From positions 1 to 57,451 of IMG/VR virus record IMGVR_UViG_3300027637_000001: a DNA stretch of 57,451 bases; one strand, 5' to 3'. Position 1 is the first letter of the stretch. Every line of letters starts with the position of its first letter. The position numbers and the translations under genes were made by a program. This DNA comes from a virus. The notes below the pieces were generated by a model. That model made no database searches, was not told the DNA's origin, and was given only the letters and a program-made list of their open reading frames with translations. Positions 53,185 to 57,451 of the stretch are shown piece by piece.

Positions 53185-54122
53185 GTCGGGGGCTCCTTGT
53201 CGTCGTGGTCCCCCGATGTTACCACGGTCACGGTGTCGTGGTGGGGTTCGTCGCCGGCCAGCCGGCGGCACGTCGACACAGCGCACCGGTCGGTCGCCCC
53301 GTCGTGGATGAACCCGTGCGGGCCCACCGGGTGCCGGGCGTGGGTCGGGTGGTCGGGCGGGTACAGGCAGCAGGGGACGCCCTCGGTGTCGGCCGTCCAC
53401 GCGTGGGTGTGGACCGGGTGGGCGAACGGGGCCATGCCGTCACACACCCGGCAGCGGTCAACGATCAGGGCGTCGGCGACGAACTCGTGGGGGGCGACGT
53501 GGCAGCGGCACCGGCAGTGCTCGCACGCCCCGACCCGCGGTACCTGGACGCCGGGGACCGCGCCAGCGACTCGGCGGCGGCACGACGGTTCGTCGTGCGG
53601 GTCGTCGTCCTCGTCGACCATGGTGCGGCCGGCGGCGACCTGCTCCCGGACGGCCCGGTCGGCGGGCTGACCGCGGAGCGGGGCCAGGTCGGCCTCGGTG
53701 TACAGCCGGGGCGCCATGGTGGCCTCCAGCTCGCGGTGGGCCTCGGCCGTGTGCCAGTGGATGACCACCGCCCGGGCCTGCTCGAACAGGTGGCGGACCA
53801 CGTCGGCGCCGGTGAACGGCCGCGAGCCGGGGGTGGTCAGGTCCATGGCGGCGAGGCGTTCCTGGAGGCGGTCGACCAGGTCCAGGTCGGCCTCGACCGC
53901 GGGCCACCGGTGGCGGGGGATGCGGCCGAGGGCGGCGTGGCGGGCGGTCTCGGACGGCCAGCGCGACGGGCGGGGCTCGGGATCGGACCATTGGGCGGAG
54001 ACGACCTGGGGGCCGTCCTTGGGTGGCCAATCGAGGTGGAGGACCATGTCGGCGGCGTAGCGCGGGTTCATCCGCGCTGGGTCGACGTCGGGTACGTCCA
54101 GGGCGATGATCAGGCGGGGCAT
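53181..54122 (-). CDS. Larger Cys/His-rich protein, first of a paralogous group
   Basis: 313 residues from the ATG at 54122. N-terminus PRLIIALDVPDVDPARMNPRYAADMVL is the same type as 54122-54415 and loosely as 54768-55229. The C-terminal half has many Cys/His (CEHCRCRCHVAPH, CRVCDG, CCLYPPDH, CAVSTCRR), suggesting several zinc sites. Contains the promoter of the next gene. Function unknown. Confidence 0.62.
   Translation of the reverse strand: MPRLIIALDVPDVDPARMNPRYAADMVLHLDWPPKDGPQVVSAQWSDPEPRPSRWPSETARHAALGRIPRHRWPAVEADLDLVDRLQERLAAMDLTTPGSRPFTGADVVRHLFEQARAVVIHWHTAEAHRELEATMAPRLYTEADLAPLRGQPADRAVREQVAAGRTMVDEDDDPHDEPSCRRRVAGAVPGVQVPRVGACEHCRCRCHVAPHEFVADALIVDRCRVCDGMAPFAHPVHTHAWTADTEGVPCCLYPPDHPTHARHPVGPHGFIHDGATDRCAVSTCRRLAGDEPHHDTVTVVTSGDHDDKEPPT
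53216..53237 (-). promoter_or_regulatory. ACCACGG-type operator and -10
   Basis: Minus strand -10 TAACAT (53216-53221) with GTTACCACGGTCACGG on the plus strand covering -10 and spacer. No clear -35; ribosome site and ATG follow about 30 bases on. Confidence 0.5.
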
Positions 54123-54415
54123 CAGACGGCACCGCCGAGACGGGCCTGGCGCCGACGCAGCGCGGCGACCGGCGGCGCCACGGCCAGCTCGACCTCGGGG
54201 GCGTCGCACGGCGGCCGGACGCAGGGCTTCATGCCGGTCTCGGGCTCGGGGAGGTGGTCGCCCCACTCGGCGCCCACGAACTCGGGGGCGGTCGGCCAGT
54301 CCCGGGAGCGGCGGTCGCCGTCGAGGTCGAGCACCTCGTCCGCGACCTCGTGGGGGTCGGCCAGGGTGGGGTCGACGATGTCGGGGATCTCGACCACGAT
54401 CGTGAGGCGGGCCAC
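54122..54415 (-). CDS. Small paralogue of the 53181-54122 N-terminus
   Basis: 97 residues from a GTG at 54415. VARLTIVVEIPDIVDPTLADPHEVADEVLDLDG aligns by eye with the start of the 313-residue protein (hydrophobic strand, (D/E)(V/I)PD, DP, P, A-D-x-V-L). Stop overlaps the next ATG. Function unknown. Confidence 0.62.
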   Translation of the reverse strand: MARLTIVVEIPDIVDPTLADPHEVADEVLDLDGDRRSRDWPTAPEFVGAEWGDHLPEPETGMKPCVRPPCDAPEVELAVAPPVAALRRRQARLGGAV

Positions 54416-54417
54416 GG

Positions 54418-54765
54418 TCAGTCCTCCTCCGGGGTGGGGGCGTCGACCAGAGCCAGGCGCTCGGGCTCGGTCTCCTCGACCAGGATCGTTCCGAGGTGGC
54501 GGGCGACGGCCCGGTCGAGGTGGAGCGTCTGGTAGGCGGCCAGGTTGGGTCCCTCGGTCTCGGACTGGACGAGCATGGCGACGGAGACCATGCCGGTGGC
54601 GCCGTCGGGGCCGATCTCGGTGGAGTGCCCGACGGCGATCCCGTTGGGCACGATGTCGATGTGGCGGAGCCTGAGGTGTTCGGCGGCGACGTGGGCCAGG
54701 CAGTCGTCGACCGCGTCGAACGTGGCGCCGCAGCTCGGGCAGGTGTCGGTGATCAGCTGGGCCAC
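54418..54765 (-). CDS. C2H2-type zinc-finger protein
   Basis: 115 residues from a GTG at 54765. CPSCGATFDAVDDCLAHVAAEH (residues 9-30) is a C2H2-like finger; then GIAVGHSTEIGPDGATGMVSVAML and acidic tail. Same junction sequence (GCCACGGTCA on the plus strand) as the next gene at 54411, so the two junctions were probably duplicated. Confidence 0.65.
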   Translation of the reverse strand: MAQLITDTCPSCGATFDAVDDCLAHVAAEHLRLRHIDIVPNGIAVGHSTEIGPDGATGMVSVAMLVQSETEGPNLAAYQTLHLDRAVARHLGTILVEETEPERLALVDAPTPEED

Positions 54766-54767
54766 GG

Positions 54768-55229
54768 TCAGGGCTCCTCGCGGTGGGGGTGGATCTCGAC
54801 GGTGAGGCGGGTCCCGAACGGGGGTGGCGCCATGGCGTCGAGGGGGTGCCACCACTTGACCCGGTCGCCGTTGTCGACGATGGTCGGCGGGTCGACGGGG
54901 GCGCCGTCGAGCACGCGGTGGCGCTTGACGGCGACGGCCTCGACCAGGGCCCGGTCGACGTTCGAGCTGGACGCGCCGACGGAGACGACCTGGAGGTCGA
55001 GGGTGTGGAACGGGGCCGAGCGGGTCTCGGGGTCGTGGCGGGGAGCACGGTCGACGACGGCGGCGGAGATCCGGTCCCAGGAGCCGGCCACGAGCTGGGC
55101 AATGCGGGCGCCGTCGCGGGGGGAGGCCAGGGCGTGGAACACGCCGGGGAGCGCGTCGGCGATGGCGCGGTGGGGGGCGGACAGCATGTCGTCGTGGACG
55201 TCGACCGCGAGGTAGAGGCGGCGGGCCAT
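54768..55229 (-). CDS. Unrecognised protein, possible paralogue group member
   Basis: 153 residues, MARRLYLAVDVHDDMLSAPHRAIADALPGVFHAL at the start, similar in strand-helix layout to its two neighbours. Ends VEIHPHREEP. ATG overlaps the upstream stop. Confidence 0.62.
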   Translation of the reverse strand: MARRLYLAVDVHDDMLSAPHRAIADALPGVFHALASPRDGARIAQLVAGSWDRISAAVVDRAPRHDPETRSAPFHTLDLQVVSVGASSSNVDRALVEAVAVKRHRVLDGAPVDPPTIVDNGDRVKWWHPLDAMAPPPFGTRLTVEIHPHREEP

Positions 55230-55411
55230 CAGGGCTGGCCTCCCAGGGCCTTGATCAGCTCGCGGCGCTCGATCTCGGTCAGGGTGGCGTCGACCTCGGT
55301 GTCGCCGACGGTGACGATCAGGGACAGGACGTTGTGGCGGGCGGGGGCCGGGTTGGGTTCGACCTCGGTCGCGTCTCCGCCGTCGTGGATGTGGATGGTC
55401 GCGTGGCGCAT
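55229..55411 (-). CDS. Small protein, unrecognised
   Basis: 60 residues, MRHATIHIHDGGDATEVEPNPAP, then LSLIVTVGDTEVDATLTEIERRELIKALGG, a beta pair and helix. ATG overlaps the upstream stop; own stop overlaps the next ATG. Confidence 0.62.
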   Translation of the reverse strand: MRHATIHIHDGGDATEVEPNPAPARHNVLSLIVTVGDTEVDATLTEIERRELIKALGGQP

Positions 55412-55812
55412 CAGAGGGGGGCTCCGTAGCGGTCGGCGACCCAGGTCGCGACGCGGCGGCGGGTGTCGTCGTCGGGGAGGCCGGCCATGGCCTCGGCGAT
55501 GTTGGCGAGGGTGGTCAGCTCGACGTCGTCGGGGCTGGTGGTGGCCTGGCGGGGGACGGCGGTCGTGGTGGCGGACCACTCGGGGACGGCGGGGGTCTCT
55601 CCGGCGTCGGTGATGTCGAACCCGCCGAGGGCCTCGGCGATGGGCTTGTGCTTGTCGCAGACGGGGACGGGGTCGGCGGAGGGGTCGAAGTGGGCGTCGT
55701 AGCTGGGGTCGGTGAGGCCGCAGAGCTTGGTGCCGGGGTCGAACATGATGTCGACCTGGTCGGAGTTGACGGGCCAGGCGCATTGCCTGGTGGGGGTGGG
55801 TGTGGGGGCCAT
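55411..55812 (-). CDS. Unrecognised protein with Cys pairs
   Basis: 133 residues, MAPTPTPTRQCAWPVNSDQVD at the start, three spaced Cys (C11, C31, C52) with His, then acidic; ends DTRRRVATWVADRYGAPL. AAGGAG precedes the ATG. First gene after the promoter at 55846. Confidence 0.62.
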   Translation of the reverse strand: MAPTPTPTRQCAWPVNSDQVDIMFDPGTKLCGLTDPSYDAHFDPSADPVPVCDKHKPIAEALGGFDITDAGETPAVPEWSATTTAVPRQATTSPDDVELTTLANIAEAMAGLPDDDTRRRVATWVADRYGAPL

Positions 55813-55845
55813 GGGGTCTCCTTGCGTTACTGGGGTGACGGGTTC

Positions 55846-55875
55846 AGCGTACCACGGTCACGTTACCGGGGTCAC
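55846..55875 (-). promoter_or_regulatory. ACCACGG-type promoter
   Basis: Minus strand: -35 GTGACC (55870-55875), 18-base spacer ending GACCGTGG, -10 TACGCT (55846-55851). Contains GTAACGTGACC repeats and is flanked by another GTTAC at 55826. This member has a leader with a ribosome site. Confidence 0.6.
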
Positions 55876-55885
55876 GGATTGGGGG

Positions 55886-56173
55886 TTATCGGTCGCAGCC
55901 TTCACAGCCGCCGGGGACGAGGCGGACCGGGTCGTAGGGCCACGGTTCCAGACCGGCCCGGTCGCGGATCGCGGCCATGGCGTCGAACACGGGGCGGAAC
56001 GTGTAGCCGCCCACGATGCGGCCGGTCGAGCCCGAGCGGCGGACCCGGGGGGCGTCGTAGTAGGCGTGGACGAAGCCGTGCCAGGCGGCGTCCAGCTGGG
56101 AGCGGACCTCGCGTCGGCGGCGGTGGTGCTCGGCCAGGCGGGACGGCCGCCAGACGTCGTCCAGGTCACCCAC
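55886..56173 (-). CDS. Unrecognised 95-residue protein
   Basis: GTG at 56173 overlaps the upstream stop. VGDLDDVWRPSRLAEHHRRRREVRSQLDAAWHGFVHAYYDAPRVRR at the start, ending GGCEGCDR (CxxC). Helical and Trp/Tyr-rich. Function unknown. Confidence 0.58.
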   Translation of the reverse strand: MGDLDDVWRPSRLAEHHRRRREVRSQLDAAWHGFVHAYYDAPRVRRSGSTGRIVGGYTFRPVFDAMAAIRDRAGLEPWPYDPVRLVPGGCEGCDR

Positions 56174-56435
56174 GGAAGATCCTTCGCAGGCTGCAGCCGT
56201 CGAGAGCCTGGAGGTACAGGCCCCGGCAGACCACGGCGAACGCCCAGACGGCGGCCAGCCAGAGCAGAGCCCCCGTCCGGTTGTCGGGGACGGGCTCGCC
56301 CAGCAGCACGAACCCGAGCGCGAGCTGGGCCAGCCCGAGCAGACCAGCAGGCACGAGCCGGGACACGAGGTCACCGACCAGGAACCACGAGACGTGGACG
56401 GCCGCCATGAACGCGAAGAGGAACAGCCAGGTCAT
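56166..56435 (-). CDS. Multi-span membrane protein
   Basis: 89 residues: MTWLFLFAFMAAVHVSWFLVGD, LVPAGLLGLAQLALGFVLLG and GALLWLAAVWAFAVVCRGLYL are three clear hydrophobic spans; ends SLRRIFRG. ATG overlaps the upstream stop. Possible superinfection-exclusion or lysis accessory role, not shown. Confidence 0.65.
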   Translation of the reverse strand: MTWLFLFAFMAAVHVSWFLVGDLVSRLVPAGLLGLAQLALGFVLLGEPVPDNRTGALLWLAAVWAFAVVCRGLYLQALDGCSLRRIFRG

Positions 56436-56764
56436 CGGCCGGGCCACCAGCGGCGGCGGGGCCGGGGGAGCGGGACGTTGTGCAGCGCCTCCCACTCGAC
56501 GGCGACCTCGTCGAGGATGCGGCGGACCTCGGCCTCGACTCGGGCCTGGCGGTCGGACCGGAGACGGATCCGGCGCGTCAGCCCCGACGCGGTCGAGGAG
56601 ACCACCTTGTAGGGGTCGCCGTCCCACATCACCGGGTCGCCCGCCTGGATCAGCGGCCCCAGGTCCCAGGGGCCCAGCGTCGGGTAGGTGCGGCGCATGA
56701 TGTCGGCGCCGGCCGTCCCGATCACCGCGCCGGGCCGGTACATGCGCTCGGTGTCGTCGGTCAC
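56432..56764 (-). CDS. Unrecognised 110-residue protein
   Basis: GTG at 56764 overlaps the upstream stop. VTDDTERMYRPGAVIGTAGADIM, beta-rich middle (GDPVMWDGDPYKVVSSTASGLTRRI), and a basic end (RPRRRWWPGR). Function unknown. Confidence 0.58.
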   Translation of the reverse strand: MTDDTERMYRPGAVIGTAGADIMRRTYPTLGPWDLGPLIQAGDPVMWDGDPYKVVSSTASGLTRRIRLRSDRQARVEAEVRRILDEVAVEWEALHNVPLPRPRRRWWPGR

Positions 56765-57153
56765 CGGTCGAGGGCCCTGCGCAGCTCGTCGAACGTGGGG
56801 CCGTCCGCCGGTGGGTCGACGACGATGCACGGGGCCCGGTCGGCGTAGGCCTCCATCTCGGCGGGCAGCGGGACACCGGCCCACTCGTCGGGCCAGCAGG
56901 CCCGGTGCAGCGCGGCCAGCTCGACGAGACCGAGCGTCCAGGTCTTCCCGTCCTCGATCTCCAGCACCTCGGCGGCCAGCGGCGGGAGCTGGGCCGGGAT
57001 CGTGGTGGTGGGCGCCGTGACCGGGATCATCTCGGGCTCGGGGGTGGAGGGCACGGGGTCGCTGTTGTCGGTGATCGTCGCCCACGTGATGAGACCGATG
57101 ATGAGGGCGAGCAGGCCGCCGGTGACGATGTCGCTGTCGCGGCGGCGGGTCAT
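56761..57153 (-). CDS. Secreted or membrane-anchored protein
   Basis: 130 residues: a short basic start (MTRRRDS), hydrophobic span at residues 9-27 (IVTGGLLALIIGLITWATI), Pro/Thr-rich linker, and a compact C-terminal domain with two Cys (HRACWPDEW, APCIVVDPP) that could pair outside the cell. Confidence 0.6.
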   Translation of the reverse strand: MTRRRDSDIVTGGLLALIIGLITWATITDNSDPVPSTPEPEMIPVTAPTTTIPAQLPPLAAEVLEIEDGKTWTLGLVELAALHRACWPDEWAGVPLPAEMEAYADRAPCIVVDPPADGPTFDELRRALDR

Positions 57154-57428
57154 GCGTGGACCCCCTCGTTCTCCAGGTGGAGGATCCCGGCGGCGGTCAG
57201 CTCGACGGTCCCGCCCTTGCGGCCGGCGGGGCCCTGGCACCGGTGGATGAGGCCGAGGCGGGCGAAGCGCCGGAACTCGCGGGTCACGGTGCGGCCGTCG
57301 TCGTGGAAGAACAGGTGCACGCCGTTCTTGGGGTACCAGGACACCAGCTCGTTGGCGGCGTCGGTGAGGAGCTTGAGCGTGTCGGGGTGGCCGAGCGGGG
57401 GGAGCGGCGGGACGGGCTGGTCGCCCAT
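57150..57428 (-). CDS. Small winged-helix-like protein
   Basis: 92 residues from the ATG at 57428, which overlaps the upstream stop (TGATG). LLTDAANELVSWYPKNGVHLFFHDDGRTVTREFRRFARLGLIHRCQG, then GTVELTAAGILHLE, resembles an MarR/ArsR-like winged helix. Candidate small regulator. Confidence 0.58.
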   Translation of the reverse strand: MGDQPVPPLPPLGHPDTLKLLTDAANELVSWYPKNGVHLFFHDDGRTVTREFRRFARLGLIHRCQGPAGRKGGTVELTAAGILHLENEGVHA

Positions 57429-57451
57429 CACTTGACGTCCATCACGAGGCG
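57428..57451 (-). CDS. 3' end of a gene cut by the window edge
   Basis: The last seven codons (RLVMDVK) and stop of an upstream gene, overlapping the next ATG as TGATG. Shows that the operon continues beyond the window. Confidence 0.55.
   Translation of the reverse strand, partial: RLVMDVK

Noticed and set aside
55858-56169. Frame starting GTGA at 56169
   Set aside because: It has the overlap signature but gives a Thr/Ser/Pro-rich product, while the frame from 56173 is the well-composed one.
1-57451. CRISPR array
   Set aside because: No regular short repeats with unique spacers of constant length; the repeated GTTACCGCGG sites are promoter-linked and irregularly spaced.
1-57451. tRNA genes
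   Set aside because: No cloverleaf with a GTTCGAnnCC-type T arm outside coding sequence; the long dyads near 2 kb have arms too long for tRNA.
1199-57451. Large terminase gene
   Set aside because: No frame with Walker A/B plus nuclease motifs was found; the only large ATPase is the UvrD-like helicase. It is probably outside the window.

Overview
This window looks like most of the genome of a tailed, long-tailed (siphovirus-type) bacteriophage of a GC-rich actinobacterium. The evidence is very high GC with G/C-dominated third codon positions, abundant GTG starts, chains of genes overlapping by GTGA, ATGA, TGATG or TAGTG, and a complete tail-tape-measure, capsid and lysis gene order. The phage genome is larger than the window: a coding sequence is cut at the right edge, and I find a small-terminase-like gene but no large terminase, integrase, tRNA or CRISPR array. 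The host genus cannot be read from the sequence.

Layout. Nearly everything is on the minus strand, so read from right to left. 57.4-47.7 kb holds about 28 small, mostly unrecognised genes, many with Cys pairs, several with membrane segments. 47.6-31.8 kb is the head and connector module: a membrane protein, portal, a 1085-residue MuF/2H-phosphoesterase/protease-like fusion, an inserted block of three small genes, major capsid protein, probable tail tube protein, a fused head-tail adaptor, connector proteins and tail assembly chaperones. 31.8-21.8 kb holds the tape measure and five minor tail proteins. 21.4-21.7 kb is a two-gene plus-strand insertion (moron). 21.3-17.6 kb is a candidate modification island: 2-oxoglutarate dioxygenase, P-loop kinase, methyltransferase and glycosyltransferase plus small genes. 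17.6-14.9 kb is lysis: small membrane proteins, an M15-type endolysin and a holin candidate. 12.2-14.8 kb is the main plus-strand operon: Gam-like nuclease inhibitor, a membrane protein and a RecT-like annealing protein. 12.1-2.1 kb runs leftward with replication and nucleic-acid genes: initiator, loader-like protein, methylase-like protein, HNH protein, VRR-NUC nuclease, HTH protein, UvrD-like helicase and many small genes. At the left are a small-terminase-like gene, a MerR-like regulator and an SGNH-hydrolase lipoprotein.

The most striking system is regulatory. At least a dozen sites share a promoter architecture: a TTGACC/TTGCAC-type -35, a 17-18 base spacer and a TACGGT/TAACGT -10. A GTTACCGCGG (or GTTACCACGG) motif overlaps the spacer and -10, often with a second copy just upstream of the -35. 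In at least eight cases the ATG starts 6-7 bases after the -10, which predicts leaderless mRNAs, and most of those genes share a first-codons motif (M-x-LTDT or MEITDT). The MerR-like gene at 736-1161 has a perfect palindromic version of the motif between its own -10 and start and is the best candidate for the regulator. The result is a dispersed regulon that also places early or lysogenic-type genes inside the capsid and tail modules.

Other highlights are a 46-base exact repeat shared by two unrelated genes 12.9 kb apart, the dioxygenase/kinase/methyltransferase/glycosyltransferase island, the capsid polyprotein with an embedded 2H phosphoesterase domain, and a head-tail adaptor fused to a repeat-rich N-terminal module. 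All family assignments are from motif reading only; no database search was possible.
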